Assembly (NCBI GenBank): GCA_027942475.1
Contig: JAQFVP010000013.1
Coordinates: 1 to 38,903 of the forward strand
Reading direction: 5' to 3'
Length of the DNA stretch: 38,903 nt
From: Simkania sp.
GTDB lineage: Bacteria > Chlamydiota > Chlamydiia > Chlamydiales > Simkaniaceae
Made by a program: the position numbers and the translations under genes. The notes below the pieces were generated by a model. It saw nothing but the letters and a program-made list of their open reading frames with translations. It ran no database searches and had not been told where the DNA came from. Of the stretch, positions 7,630 through 17,436 are shown piece by piece. How positions within the stretch are numbered: the first letter of the stretch is position 1; each line of letters starts with the position of its first letter.

Positions 7630-8604
7630 GTGGTGTTAATTGGAGTTGATATTGGTGGGACTAAGGTCTCCGTTTGTTTAGGGGATCATCGAGGTAACAT
7701 CTATGAAGAGGAGCGCACTGAGACAAAATCGCTCGGAGCTCCCAATCAAGGATTGCCGATCATTTTGCGTCTCATTGGCAAACTGTTAGACAGGCAAAAT
7801 CTAAAATTAGATGATGTCCAGGCGATGGGACTCGCCGCTCCCGGCCCCATCTCTTTTGAAAAGGGGATGATGCTCCATCCCCCTAATCTACCAAATTGGA
7901 TCAATGTTCCCATTCAGAAATTTTTCGTAGATCAGCTCAAAAAACCGGTTTTTTTCAACAATGATGGTAATGCAGGTGCGCTGGCCCATTGGGAATTCGG
8001 CCTAACTAAAAAACCAAACACACTGATCTACCTCACAATGAGTACAGGGATGGGGGGAGGGATCATTGCAAATGGTGAATTGCTACAGGGGGGTACGGAC
8101 ACGGCAGGCGAGGTGGGCCATTTTGTCCTCGATCCAAAAGGGCCAAAGTGCCCTTGTGGGCAAAGGGGGTGTTTTGAAGTTTTTTGTGGGGGAGCCAATC
8201 TCGCATATCGGATAGGAGAGGAGATTCGCAAAAAAAGTATTAAAACAAAAATTTTGGAAGAAGCAAAGGGGAAAATTGAATCGATTAATATGCAGTGTTT
8301 GGCTGCTGCTGTAGAAAAAAAAGATGAATATGCTACCGAAATTTGGGAAACATTTATTCAACATTTGGCACAAGGAGTGGGAATTTTACTCATGACTTTT
8401 AATCCAGATGTGATCATTTTGGGGACGATTGCTTTTCACCTAAAAAAGCTCGTCATGGCGCCTCTACGCGAAGCTTTAAAAAATTATGCATGGTCGATTC
8501 CAATCGAGCACTGCCTTATTGAAGCAAGCCGGCTCACCTCCCAAATAAGCCAGCTCTCCTCTCTTGCTCTAGCTATTACGGGACTCAAAGATTCCAAGCT
8601 ATAG
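7630..8604 (+). CDS. ROK-family sugar kinase (glucokinase-like)
   Basis: This 324-residue protein probably phosphorylates a hexose (glucose, or an amino sugar such as ManNAc) with ATP. The N-terminal phosphate loop is GVDIGGTK (5-12). The catalytic base is Asp112 in FNNDGNAGA. The ROK zinc site appears as EVGH (161-164) with CPCGQRGC (Cys174, Cys176, Cys181) followed by Glu183. There is no N-terminal helix-turn-helix, so it is a kinase and not a NagC-type repressor. GTG at 7630 is the chosen start; a second GTG at 7633 is equally possible and the ribosome site is weak. Together with the nearby mannose-6-phosphate isomerase it suggests hexose entry into glycolysis. Substrate specificity cannot be read from the sequence. 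Confidence 0.88.
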   Translation: MVLIGVDIGGTKVSVCLGDHRGNIYEEERTETKSLGAPNQGLPIILRLIGKLLDRQNLKLDDVQAMGLAAPGPISFEKGMMLHPPNLPNWINVPIQKFFVDQLKKPVFFNNDGNAGALAHWEFGLTKKPNTLIYLTMSTGMGGGIIANGELLQGGTDTAGEVGHFVLDPKGPKCPCGQRGCFEVFCGGANLAYRIGEEIRKKSIKTKILEEAKGKIESINMQCLAAAVEKKDEYATEIWETFIQHLAQGVGILLMTFNPDVIILGTIAFHLKKLVMAPLREALKNYAWSIPIEHCLIEASRLTSQISQLSSLALAITGLKDSKL

Positions 8605-8706
8605 GTGCATGAAAGGGCGTTTTTTACTCGATAAGCAAATGAAAAAAAAGGGATGATTATCTGGTGGAAGGGGAAGAAAGCCCTTGCTTGCACAGTAAAA
8701 CCGGAT

Positions 8707-9168
8707 TTATTCTTTATCCTCTGCCAGGGTTTTCTCCATTTTGGAAAACCATTCTTCCAAAGAGTTCTCCTCTGCGATTTCCTGATCCAAACGTAAGAAC
8801 CAATTTTCCCAACAATCATACGATGCGAGCTCTGCATTTCTACTAAAGGACTTTATATTTCCAAAAAGGGAAATATGTATCATTAATTGATTCTTCAAAA
8901 GGGCTATTGTTTTAGAAAAAGATTCTGTTTGTTCATCAAGAAGGGGAAATACGAGTACAACAGGCCACCCTTGGTTAAGTTGTAAAAAAAAGTTTGGTTG
9001 ATTGCAATCCTTGATTTTCTTATTTAATATTTCCCATACTAATAAATTATTATATAAAAAATATACAAATCTAGAATTAAATTTATCAATTAATTTATTT
9101 GTAGATTTACTTTTTGATTTTTTTATTTTATATTCAAAAAAATTACCACAGTTTCTATATTTTGATCG
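8707..9168 (-). pseudogene. Decayed or non-canonically started reading frame
   Basis: On the minus strand the frame is open for 154 codons from 9168 to a stop at 8707. The C-terminal 100 residues look protein-like: NFFLQLNQGWPVVLVFPLLD, then FGNIKSFSRNAELASYDCWE, then an acidic tail with LEEWFSKMEKTLAEDKE. No ATG, GTG or TTG occurs until a TTG at 8898, well inside this sequence. The upstream part is very AT-rich and full of K, N, F and Y codons. An ATG at about 9179 lies in another frame and hits a stop after 18 codons. The simplest reading is a gene whose 5' part was lost or frameshifted. I do not recognise the family. Confidence 0.4.
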
Positions 9169-9317
9169 CTATTTTTCATTCAAATAATTCCATGAATTTA
9201 AATTTTTACTTAATTAAAACTATCATAATTTATATAAGTAATTATCTTCAATAATTTTTGGAAAAAAGATCTTAATTATCAAATCAATATATAAAAACGC
9301 ATAGCAAATAGTTTTCG
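9169..9317. other. Very AT-rich non-coding stretch
   Basis: This gap, together with the adjoining 9000-9168 segment, is strikingly richer in A and T than its surroundings. It has stops in all frames that I checked on the minus strand. It separates the decayed reading frame from manA and contains no recognisable gene. Confidence 0.5.
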
Positions 9318-10289
9318 TTAAGAAATATAAAAACGGATCACTTCCGATCCGCAGTCAAGAGATAGGTAGGTCGTAGGGCGGTTAGCGGGAAGTAGGCAGG
9401 TGGTTCCTTCCTTTATTGGATGCGCATGAGAGGCCCACTCGATCGACCCCCCACCCGAGCAAAAAAAAAGAAGATCAAAACCACCTCTTTTCGGCCATTG
9501 AATGGGTGCGTGCAACACCCATTTTTCGATGTTGAAGTGGGGCGTTTCGAGCAAGCTCCACCGCGTATGAGTGTGCGCTTTTTCCACAAGTAGTGGAATT
9601 TGACGCGGGTTTTCTGTGTCTTTATACCGAATCACTTGTTTTGCTAATTCGAGATGTAGCGCGCGTTTAGCTCCCCGATTGTCTACACGGTCCCAGTCGT
9701 ATACTCGGTAGGTCGTGTTGGAGTTTTGCTGAATTTCCAAAACAAGACACCCCTTTCCAATGGCATGCAAGCGACCCCCTGGAATGAAAATTACATCCCC
9801 TTTTTGTACGGGAATAGTTTGCATCATAGCCACAATTTCTCTCGTCGCAAGCCTCTTTTCAATTTCGCTTCTAGAATAGTTTTTTTTAAATCCGGCATAA
9901 ACACGTGCGTCTTTTGCAGCATTGAGAATCAGCCAGGCTTCTGTTTTGGCCTCTCCATCCAATTTTTTTACATCTTCATCCCCTGGGTGCACTTGGATAC
10001 TGAGGTTATCGTTTGCATCAATGAGCTTGAGAAGTAGAGGAAACGGAGTGCGCTCCTTTTGCTTGCCAAATAGATCTGCACCGTGAGATGTAACAATATT
10101 TTGCAAAGACTTGCCCTCAAAAGGGCCGTTTGCGACGATGCTCATTCCCTCTATGCGATTTGAAAGCTCCCACGATTCTGCATAAATTCCAGGCGGTTCT
10201 TTTCGATGAAATTGCTTGAGAATCTGCTCACCGCCCCACAGATAGTTTTTATAAACAGGTCGAAAAAAAAGTGGGTATAAATCGCACAT
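9318..10289 (-). CDS. manA: Mannose-6-phosphate isomerase, class I
   Basis: This 323-residue enzyme interconverts mannose-6-phosphate and fructose-6-phosphate in the cytoplasm. The cupin-type zinc ligands are visible: Gln99 and His101 in IQVHPGDE, Glu118 in KTEAW and His175 in IPGGRLHAIG. The active-site Arg195 lies in the NTTYRVYDWDR segment. The N-terminal YKNYLWGG block is typical. The length is that of the short Firmicutes-type class I enzymes, not the roughly 390-residue E. coli form. It sits near a ROK sugar kinase, which fits hexose use or nucleotide-sugar supply. Confidence 0.93.
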   Translation of the reverse strand: MCDLYPLFFRPVYKNYLWGGEQILKQFHRKEPPGIYAESWELSNRIEGMSIVANGPFEGKSLQNIVTSHGADLFGKQKERTPFPLLLKLIDANDNLSIQVHPGDEDVKKLDGEAKTEAWLILNAAKDARVYAGFKKNYSRSEIEKRLATREIVAMMQTIPVQKGDVIFIPGGRLHAIGKGCLVLEIQQNSNTTYRVYDWDRVDNRGAKRALHLELAKQVIRYKDTENPRQIPLLVEKAHTHTRWSLLETPHFNIEKWVLHAPIQWPKRGGFDLLFFCSGGGSIEWASHAHPIKEGTTCLLPANRPTTYLSLDCGSEVIRFYIS

Positions 10290-10386
10290 CTCTTACGCGA
10301 GGACGCAGATGAAATCAAAAATAAAAAAGTGGATGCAATCAGGGATCATCCCCTGCAGCTCTGCCTTATTTTCAAACGGTTTGCTC

Positions 10387-10671
10387 TTAATCGGAAATAA
10401 TCCGGTTATAGAGCAGCGCAAAAAAAAGACCGAGTAGCGATCCGAAACCAAACCCCCATATACCACCGATGATTCCTCCGACAAAGGTTGCATCATATCC
10501 CATATAAATAGAGGAAAGTACGCTTACAAACCGATTTCCCCACTCACTCATCGAAGTTAAACCAGCTACCCATCCAGTGAGTAGGATGATGAGTGACCAA
10601 ACGGAGCCGAGCGCAACTGCCGTAGATCTGGGACAAAAATGGTGGTGGCTTTTCTTGGGCACATTTTTCAT
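10387..10671 (-). CDS. Small membrane protein, holin-like conserved family
   Basis: This 94-residue protein has a basic N-terminus (MKNVPKKSHHH) and two or three hydrophobic segments: ALGSVWSLIILLTGWVAGL and FVGGIIGGIWGFGFGSLLGL, with a C-terminal ALLYNRI. The pattern GxxWxL...SIYxGYxxxxxGxxxGxxWGFxxG...LYNR matches small proteins often annotated as 'bacteriophage holin' in non-phage genomes. A true lytic role is not implied. The ATG at 10671 is chosen because a perfect AGGAG lies seven bases upstream; a longer frame to 10734 lacks this. It is divergent from the next gene. Confidence 0.7.
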   Translation of the reverse strand: MKNVPKKSHHHFCPRSTAVALGSVWSLIILLTGWVAGLTSMSEWGNRFVSVLSSIYMGYDATFVGGIIGGIWGFGFGSLLGLFFALLYNRIISD

Positions 10672-10867
10672 TGTATTACTCCTAGGTAAATAAGGCACAC
10701 TTTCTAAAGAGAAAGGACCATGTAACTCAAACACTCACACATGTGGGATTGCGAATTATTTTTCAATTTTTTTTTGCATTTACCTTATAAATAGATTGTG
10801 AAAAAAAAAAAAATTGGATTCAATGGAAAAGAATTTTTGTAATCCCGGGTTGCTTTAGGATGAGTTT

Positions 10868-11554
10868 ATGAGAGATAAACAGCTGCAAATCAATCGACTT
10901 GCTTTTTTTCTTTGTAGCAAAACCTGCGTCATTTTGTTTTTTTTAAGCGATCTCCAATTAGAGGCAGCTGAAAGTCGATTTGCTGAGGGGCGAAAAGTTT
11001 TCTCTTTTGTTCCTTTTAGGGGGCAAAACAAAAAAAGTGCTCTCTTTCCCCCCTCTTGGGCATTGTTTCCCTCGGATAGGCCCCTTAGGGATATCCATCG
11101 AGCGGCCAAGATGTGTCTACCTGCCTGCCTCCATTTGGAAATCCAATCAAATCGGCCTTTCCATGATTTGAGATTGACTCCTCAGGATTGTCAAAACATT
11201 TCAATGTTGATCAAAAGTATGGCTGATCTTGATTTTTGGACTCTTTTAAAAAAGGCAAAAAAGATAAAAAAGCTCGGGAAACAGATCGAGCCAGTGCATC
11301 CCCTGCGATTTTTGGGTTGGATTTTTTCTAATGATGAACTCAAGAGGCGCATACCAAAAATCAAAAAAAGTTATTTTAAGTGGAAAGAGTTCATAAGGGG
11401 GCTTTTTGCAAGACTTGAGATAGAAGCAAGTCGGGGAAATATGATCCCATTTATTCCGGGTTTTGCTGAATTGGTGGGATGTTCCCAGGTGGTGATTGAA
11501 GAGAAAATCATAAATAGTGACTGGGCGGGGATGTTACATGAGCTTATGCGTTAA
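10868..11554 (+). CDS. Hypothetical protein with hydrophobic N-terminus
   Basis: This 228-residue protein is not recognised. Residues 11-28 are hydrophobic (LAFFLCSKTCVILFFLS), compatible with a signal peptide or membrane anchor. The rest is basic, with many lysines between 130 and 180, and a better-structured-looking C-terminus (HPLRFLGWIFSNDELKRRI, then MIPFIPGFAELVGCS). ATG 10868 is supported by AGGA seven bases upstream. A run of 13 A residues lies about 55 bases before the start. In C. trachomatis I recall the ADP/ATP translocase gene beside sppA, so this position appears lineage-specific. Confidence 0.65.
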   Translation: MRDKQLQINRLAFFLCSKTCVILFFLSDLQLEAAESRFAEGRKVFSFVPFRGQNKKSALFPPSWALFPSDRPLRDIHRAAKMCLPACLHLEIQSNRPFHDLRLTPQDCQNISMLIKSMADLDFWTLLKKAKKIKKLGKQIEPVHPLRFLGWIFSNDELKRRIPKIKKSYFKWKEFIRGLFARLEIEASRGNMIPFIPGFAELVGCSQVVIEEKIINSDWAGMLHELMR

Positions 11555-11627
11555 CAAGGTGGTTTACGAAATAGCCTATTTACTGTAACCTCGTCTAAAA
11601 TTTACACCTTACGACGAGGAGAGTCTT

Positions 11628-12683
11628 ATGAGTGGGAAGCCAGAATCGATGTTCACTTCTTTTTTTCGATCTTTTTTTAAATCATTCGCTTTTTTACTTG
11701 GTATTGGTTTCGCTGCAGTTGCCCTAGGGTTTGCTTTTTCTTTTTTTTCAAAATCGATGCTTCTTGAAGGCGTTAATCAAATTGTTGTCCAAGCGGATGA
11801 CGCGGGTCGTCGCTCTTTGCTGCCCAACACTGCTCCCGCGATTTTACGAATCAATATCCACGGTGCGATAGGCACCCCCGATCTCAATGCCCACCTCATT
11901 CAAAACCAGCTACTCGATTCTCGCGAAGGAATATTAAAAAATAATCGGATCAAAGCGATTCTACTCGACATCGATAGTCCTGGAGGAACGGTCCAAGATT
12001 CGCACGACATCTATACCGCTTTGATGGCGTATAAAAAAGAGCATGGCATCCCCATCTACGCTTACATCAATGGTATGTGCGCTTCGGGGGGAATGTATAT
12101 CGCCTGTAGCGCCGATAAAATTTTCTCGAATTCCACTGGTTTGATTGGTTCCATCGGCGTGAAGACGGGTCCACACTTTAATGTATCCAAACTCATGGAA
12201 AAATATGGGGTCTCGGAGATCACTTTAACCGAAGGAAAAGGGAAAGATATGCTCTCTCCTTACCGCCCCTTCGAAGAGGAAAATTTCAGCTCCTTGAGAG
12301 ATGTCATCGCCTATTACTATAAACAATTCACAGATATTGTAGTCAAAAATCGCTTGAGAGTGGATAAAAATAAGCTAATCAATGTGTATGGAGCTCAAGT
12401 ATACGACCCTCCTAAAGCGCGAGAAATTGGCTATATTGATGAGAGTGATGCTACCTATTTTTCTACCTTAAAACAACTCGCCAAAGCGGCTGAAATCGAT
12501 CAACCCTACCAAGTTTTTGAACTCAAACTCCCCTATTCTGTCCTATCCAATCTGATGAAAAAGGAATCAACCCTTTTTTCGGGAAAAATCACGCACGAAT
12601 TTGAACTTCTTCCCGGTTTTAGACCGGAGTGGATGGGTCGCTTCCTTTATTTTTACTGCCCAGCTTTAGAATCTGGCCTATAA
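11628..12683 (+). CDS. sppA: Signal peptide peptidase, SppA/SohB family (S49)
   Basis: This 351-residue membrane-anchored serine protease cleaves leftover signal peptides. One membrane segment lies at residues 18-41. The S49 core includes LDIDSPGGTV (113-122), the nucleophile Ser153 in NGMCASGGMYIA, GLIGSIGV (171-178) and the general-base Lys at about 206 in GKGKDMLSPYRPF. This is the short form with one S49 domain. A strong GAGGAG ribosome site precedes the ATG. It starts the conserved cluster sppA-polA-coaE-rho and ends three bases before polA. Confidence 0.92.
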   Translation: MSGKPESMFTSFFRSFFKSFAFLLGIGFAAVALGFAFSFFSKSMLLEGVNQIVVQADDAGRRSLLPNTAPAILRINIHGAIGTPDLNAHLIQNQLLDSREGILKNNRIKAILLDIDSPGGTVQDSHDIYTALMAYKKEHGIPIYAYINGMCASGGMYIACSADKIFSNSTGLIGSIGVKTGPHFNVSKLMEKYGVSEITLTEGKGKDMLSPYRPFEEENFSSLRDVIAYYYKQFTDIVVKNRLRVDKNKLINVYGAQVYDPPKAREIGYIDESDATYFSTLKQLAKAAEIDQPYQVFELKLPYSVLSNLMKKESTLFSGKITHEFELLPGFRPEWMGRFLYFYCPALESGL

Positions 12684-12686
12684 GAA

Positions 12687-15344
12687 ATGGGAAACATTTG
12701 CCTACTCGATGCGGTGTCGTTTCTGTTTCGCTCTTATTATGCGATCAGAAACATGACGAATAAGAGGGGTGAATCGACAGGTGCTTTGTATGGGTTTATC
12801 CGTTCGGTCCAAAAGATCATAAGAGATTTTGAGCCCCACCATTTGGTAGCAGTGTTTGACGGGCCCAATAATAAAGCGGCAAGAACTGCGCTATACGAGC
12901 AATATAAAAGTCACCGAAAGGGGATGCCTGGGGATTTTTTCCCACAACTAGAACTCGCGCTCTATTTTTGTCAATGTGCGGGGATTCCGCACCTATCCCA
13001 GGCGGGGGTGGAAGCGGATGACCTCATTGGCGCTGTAGCCAAATGGGCGGAGAAGCAAGGTGCGGAGGTCTTGATTTTTTCGAGCGACAAAGATTTAGCG
13101 CAGCTCGTTTCAGATCGAGTGAAAATGGTACATACCCATAAGGACAATCTCATTGTTAATCGGCAAGAGGTAGAAAAACTCTATGGAGTCCAACCTGAGC
13201 AAATTGTAGATTATTTGGCCATCATGGGGGATAGCTCGGACAATATTCCGGGTATTCCCGGAATGGGACCAAAAACAGCCGCCTCCTTATTAAAAAAGTA
13301 TGGCAGTCTAAAAAAAATCTTTGATTCCCTCGAAAAAATGCCCAACAAAAAACAGGCCGAAAAAATTCGCGCGCATCGAGAGGACGCAAAGCTGAGTCAG
13401 CAGCTTGCCGAGCTTATCTATGACGTACCTTTTCCCAAACAGTGGGACGCTTATAAACTAGCAGACCCCGAGCCAGAAAAGCTTAGAGCACTTTACAGGG
13501 ATATGAATTTTTCCACCCTTCTCAAAGAGCTCGAATCTCACGTTTTGGCCGAGTCCGAAACGGCCGAAGAGAAGCTAAGTTACTCTATTATTGAGAGCTT
13601 AGATGAGGTAGAAACCCTTGTTTCTACCCTCCTAAAAGAAAAAATGGTCGCAATTGACACAGAGACAACGCAAATAGAAGCGATGAAAGCGTGCATTGTA
13701 GGCATTGGATTTTGTGCAAAGCAAGGGGTTGCTTTTTACATTCCATTCAATGGACAACTCAGTATGAAAAAAGTATTGAAAAAATTACGCCCTCTGCTCG
13801 AGAGCGAAACAGTCGGTTTTGTGGGACACAATATCAAGTATGATATCCATGTGCTGCTCAATCATGACATCCATCTCTCAAATATTGCATTTGACACAAT
13901 GCTCGCCTCTTATTTACTCAATCCCCAAAGTCGCCGACACGGTTTGGATCCTTTGTGTTTAGAAAGATTTGGGAAACTAAAGACCTCAATTAAAGATTTG
14001 ATCGGGTCAGAGAAAAAACACCAAAAATCGATGGCAGAGCTGCCAATTAGGCAAGTCGGTCTCTACTGTTGTGAAGATGTAGACTACACCTTTCGCCTCA
14101 AAGAGTTGCTCAAGCAAGAAATTGAGCAACATCTACTTGCCCAAGTCTTATACGAAATTGAGCAGCCCCTTATTTTGGTTCTCATTTCTATGGAGCGCGC
14201 CGGCATGTATGTGGATTGCGTGCAATTACAAAATAGTGCAAAAAAGTTATCTCAAAAGATCGGGCAAGTGGAAAAAGAGATCTACGATTTGGCAGGGGAA
14301 ACGTTTAATATCAGATCACCCAAACAGCTCAGTGATATCCTGTTTACCAAACTCGCAATTCCCAGCAAAAATAAGCGACGCACCACGCGTGCTGATGTGC
14401 TCGAAAGTCTGCAACGCAAACACCCAATCATTGCAAAGATTTTGATGTTTCGCGCTTTGGAAAAGCTCCGTTCAACATATGCGGATGCTCTGCCCTTGCA
14501 AGTAAGCCAAAGTACAAAACGAATCCATTGTACATTTATGCAGACGGTCACTGCAACGGGTCGTCTTTCCTGCCAAAATCCCAATTTGCAAAATATTCCG
14601 GTGCGTTCCGAAGAAGGGCGGAAGATTCGGGGTGCTTTTTCCCCCCAAATGGAAGATGGGCGCTACTTATCGGCTGACTACTCCCAGATTGAATTGCGCC
14701 TTCTCGCCCACATGAGCCAAGACCCTGCACTTATTGAAGCCTTTCAAAAAGGGAGGGATATCCATACTTCAACCGCAATGGCCGTTTTTGATGCTTCTTC
14801 TGATCAAGTAACAAAAGAAATGCGTTTGCAAGCTAAGGTGGTTAATTTCGGGATCATTTATGGACAGCAAGCATTCGGACTTTCTCAAGAACTGGGTATT
14901 GAACTAAAAGAAGCTGCGAAATTTATTCAAAAATATTTTGAAAAATACCCTCGCGTCAAAGAGTTCCTTGAAGAGTGCAAAGAAAAGACCCGCCAATCCG
15001 GGATGGCCACCACTTTGATGAACAGGCGACGCATGATCCCCGAAATTCACAGCCCAAACCCCACAATTAGAGCGGCGGCTGAAAGGCTTGCCGTCAATAC
15101 CCCCTTGCAAGGTACTCAAGCCGACATCATTAAGATTGCCATGATCAAACTGTATCATCAGCTCAGAAAAAGCCCTGAAATAAAAATGATTTTACAGATC
15201 CATGACGAACTTATTTTTGAGCTACCACGTAAAAAAATCATTGCTTTTCGCCCTATTGTGCAAGATATCATGGAACATGTCATGCCATTATCTGTTCCTT
15301 TACAAGTGAATATTGAAATTGGAAAAAATTGGGGAGAGTGCTAG
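12687..15344 (+). CDS. polA: DNA polymerase I
   Basis: This 885-residue repair and Okazaki-fragment polymerase has all three domains. The N-terminal 5'-3' exonuclease (1 to about 290) shows VAVFDG, EADDLIG and GDSSDNIPGIPGMGPKTA. The 3'-5' exonuclease appears intact, with Asp324 and Glu326 in AIDTET, GHNIKYDIHVL and YCCEDVDYT. The polymerase domain has DYSQIELRLLAHMS with Asp664, KVVNFGIIYGQ and IHDELIFE with Asp840. Intact proofreading residues distinguish it from polymerases with a degenerate exonuclease. It follows sppA at a three-base gap and is followed by coaE after two bases. Confidence 0.97.
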   Translation: MGNICLLDAVSFLFRSYYAIRNMTNKRGESTGALYGFIRSVQKIIRDFEPHHLVAVFDGPNNKAARTALYEQYKSHRKGMPGDFFPQLELALYFCQCAGIPHLSQAGVEADDLIGAVAKWAEKQGAEVLIFSSDKDLAQLVSDRVKMVHTHKDNLIVNRQEVEKLYGVQPEQIVDYLAIMGDSSDNIPGIPGMGPKTAASLLKKYGSLKKIFDSLEKMPNKKQAEKIRAHREDAKLSQQLAELIYDVPFPKQWDAYKLADPEPEKLRALYRDMNFSTLLKELESHVLAESETAEEKLSYSIIESLDEVETLVSTLLKEKMVAIDTETTQIEAMKACIVGIGFCAKQGVAFYIPFNGQLSMKKVLKKLRPLLESETVGFVGHNIKYDIHVLLNHDIHLSNIAFDTMLASYLLNPQSRRHGLDPLCLERFGKLKTSIKDLIGSEKKHQKSMAELPIRQVGLYCCEDVDYTFRLKELLKQEIEQHLLAQVLYEIEQPLILVLISMERAGMYVDCVQLQNSAKKLSQKIGQVEKEIYDLAGETFNIRSPKQLSDILFTKLAIPSKNKRRTTRADVLESLQRKHPIIAKILMFRALEKLRSTYADALPLQVSQSTKRIHCTFMQTVTATGRLSCQNPNLQNIPVRSEEGRKIRGAFSPQMEDGRYLSADYSQIELRLLAHMSQDPALIEAFQKGRDIHTSTAMAVFDASSDQVTKEMRLQAKVVNFGIIYGQQAFGLSQELGIELKEAAKFIQKYFEKYPRVKEFLEECKEKTRQSGMATTLMNRRRMIPEIHSPNPTIRAAAERLAVNTPLQGTQADIIKIAMIKLYHQLRKSPEIKMILQIHDELIFELPRKKIIAFRPIVQDIMEHVMPLSVPLQVNIEIGKNWGEC

Positions 15345-15346
15345 AA

Positions 15347-15985
15347 TTGAGGAAAATAGGAATTACCGGTGGCATTGCCTCAGGTAAAACGACCGCAAGT
15401 CTCCTTTTAGAAAAGCACGGGGCCTATCGGATCAATGCCGATGATGTAGTCCATGAATTTCTAAAAACCGACCCCGGATGTATTCGCAGCGTTATTTCTC
15501 TTCTGGGAACGGGTATTTTGAAAGATGGTAAAATTGATCGAAAAGCGATTGCTTCCCTAGTGTTCTCAAATCCCGATAAGCTCAATCAGCTAGAAGCGAT
15601 CCTCCATCCTCCTTTTTTTGAGCGGATTGAGGAAGAATACCAGAGAATTAAACATGATAAAAGGTACAACTGCTTTGTTGTCGAAGTGCCTCTTGTTTAT
15701 GAAATTGGGAGGGAAGGGGAGTTTGATCTCATCTTGGTTGTTCTCAGTGATGAAGAGGAAGCCAAAAACCGTTTTATCTCAGCCGGTTTTTCGATTGAGG
15801 AGTACGCAAGGCGTATGAAAAGGCAGTGGGATGTAAAAAAAAAAGCTGCCCGTGCTGATTTCTTGCTGTCGAATACAGGAGACCTTTTTTACCTTGAAAA
15901 GCAGATCAAAGAATTCATCTACACCCTGATTAGGAGTAAACCCGTCCATGAGCAAAGAGAACCAAGTCGAGATAAAACCCCCTAG
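15347..15985 (+). CDS. coaE: Dephospho-CoA kinase
   Basis: This enzyme phosphorylates dephospho-CoA in the last step of coenzyme A synthesis. The P-loop is [11 protein letters not shown] at the N-terminus, followed by [10 protein letters not shown], the LEAILHP segment and VEVPLVYE; all are typical of CoaE. Possible starts are TTG 15329, GTG 15338 and TTG 15347. The last is preferred because it puts MRKIGITGG at the N-terminus and lies 10 bases after GGGGAG, giving 212 residues. The 3' end overlaps rho by 38 bases. Confidence 0.92.
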   Translation: MRKIGITGGIASGKTTASLLLEKHGAYRINADDVVHEFLKTDPGCIRSVISLLGTGILKDGKIDRKAIASLVFSNPDKLNQLEAILHPPFFERIEEEYQRIKHDKRYNCFVVEVPLVYEIGREGEFDLILVVLSDEEEAKNRFISAGFSIEEYARRMKRQWDVKKKAARADFLLSNTGDLFYLEKQIKEFIYTLIRSKPVHEQREPSRDKTP

Positions 15986-17309
15986 AGAAAAGAGCGAAAA
16001 AAAGACGCCCCTCCCCTATCCAAGAGAAAAGAAAAAAGGTTCGAGAGAGCCAGTCATTACGAGAATTGCCGAACTTCAACGGATGAGCATCGAAGAGCTC
16101 AACATGTATGCAAAAAACATCGGCCTTGAAAATCTCAGTTCTCTGACCAAGTCGCAGATGGTGTTTGAGGTGGTCAAAGCCAAATCTTCCAGCCCCGACG
16201 AGGTTCTCGTAGGAGAGGGAGTACTTGAAGTACTGCCCGATGGTTTTGGCTTTCTTCGCTCTCCCAACTACAATTACCTTTCCTCTGCAGAAGATATCTA
16301 CGTTTCTCCCGCACAAATTCGCCGTTTTGATCTCAAAAAAGGGGACACTGTGTACGGTACCATCCGTTCTCCTAAGGAGAAAGAGAAGTATTTTGCCCTT
16401 TTGAAAGTAGATCGGATCAACAACAAACCCCCCGAAAAATCTAAAGAGCGGATCTTTTTTGGAAACCTAACACCCCTCTTTCCCAAAGAGCGTCTGGTCA
16501 TGGAGACAGATAAAGAAAGGCTTTCGATGCGAGTACTAGATCTGACTTCCCCGATTGGGAAAGGGCAAAGAGCCCTCATTGTCGCTCCACCAAAAACAGG
16601 CAAGACCATCTTGATGCAAAACATCGCAAACTCCATTGCACGCAATCATCCAGAAGTGGTCCTGATTGTCCTTGGAATCGATGAGCGACCAGAGGAAGTC
16701 ACCGATATGAAGCGGATGGTCAAAGGAGAAGTGGTTTCCTCAACATTTGACGAGCCCCCCGAGCGTCATATTCAAGTGGCTGAAATGGTCATGGAAAAGG
16801 CGCGCTGTTTAGTAGAATATGGCCAGGATGTGGTGATTCTCCTCGATTCGATTACTCGGTTAGCCCGCGCTTATAATACAGTGCAACCCCACTCGGGTAA
16901 AATCTTAACCGGAGGTGTTGATGCTCAATCACTGCATAAACCCAAACGGTTTTTTGGAGCCGCCCGCAATATTGAATATGGTGGATCACTTACTATTATT
17001 GCTTCAGCGCTCATCGATACTGGCTCCCGGATGGACGAAGTAATTTATGAAGAATTTAAAGGTACGGGGAATATGGAGCTCGTATTGGACCGCCGTTTGG
17101 CTGAAAGGCGCGTCTTTCCATCGATTGATGTTGTCAAAAGTGGGACCCGCAAAGAAGAATTGCTCTATCACCCCGATGAGCTTGAAAAAATTTACCTGCT
17201 CCGGCAGTGTTTGGCGGATTTAACCCCTTTGGATGCAATGAATTTACTTTTAAATCGTCTGAAAAATACGAGCAGCAATGCGGAGTTCCTCCTATCTCTA
17301 AAAGAGTAG
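15948..17309 (+). CDS. rho: Transcription termination factor Rho
   Basis: This 453-residue hexameric RNA helicase ends transcription. A basic N-terminal extension precedes the Rho N domain (residues about 27-65). Next come the cold-shock-like RNA-binding domain ([17 protein letters not shown], about 86-160), Walker A PPKTGKT around Lys219, Walker [17 protein letters not shown], and the Q and R loops ([28 protein letters not shown]). A strong AGGAG precedes the ATG. It closes the sppA-polA-coaE-rho cluster, in the same gene order as C. trachomatis CT494-CT491. I see no hairpin terminator after it. Confidence 0.97.
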   Translation: MSKENQVEIKPPREKSEKKTPLPYPREKKKGSREPVITRIAELQRMSIEELNMYAKNIGLENLSSLTKSQMVFEVVKAKSSSPDEVLVGEGVLEVLPDGFGFLRSPNYNYLSSAEDIYVSPAQIRRFDLKKGDTVYGTIRSPKEKEKYFALLKVDRINNKPPEKSKERIFFGNLTPLFPKERLVMETDKERLSMRVLDLTSPIGKGQRALIVAPPKTGKTILMQNIANSIARNHPEVVLIVLGIDERPEEVTDMKRMVKGEVVSSTFDEPPERHIQVAEMVMEKARCLVEYGQDVVILLDSITRLARAYNTVQPHSGKILTGGVDAQSLHKPKRFFGAARNIEYGGSLTIIASALIDTGSRMDEVIYEEFKGTGNMELVLDRRLAERRVFPSIDVVKSGTRKEELLYHPDELEKIYLLRQCLADLTPLDAMNLLLNRLKNTSSNAEFLLSLKE

Positions 17310-17436
17310 AAAATTATTTAAATTATTTTCTTGTTTTTTTACTCTTTGGACGAAGGGTAGGGCCTGATTTCTCTTGACTATCCCGGGCTGTTTGCAATCT
17401 GCCCCTTTTTTCGTTTGTTTTTTCGCACACCTGTGT

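Noticed and set aside
9002..9187. 61-residue plus-strand frame in the AT-rich region
   Set aside because: Its composition is explained by low-complexity AT-rich DNA, and the minus-strand frame is more protein-like.
10387..10671. Prophage holin
   Set aside because: The holin-like label comes from a family found widely outside phages, and no other phage gene is visible nearby.
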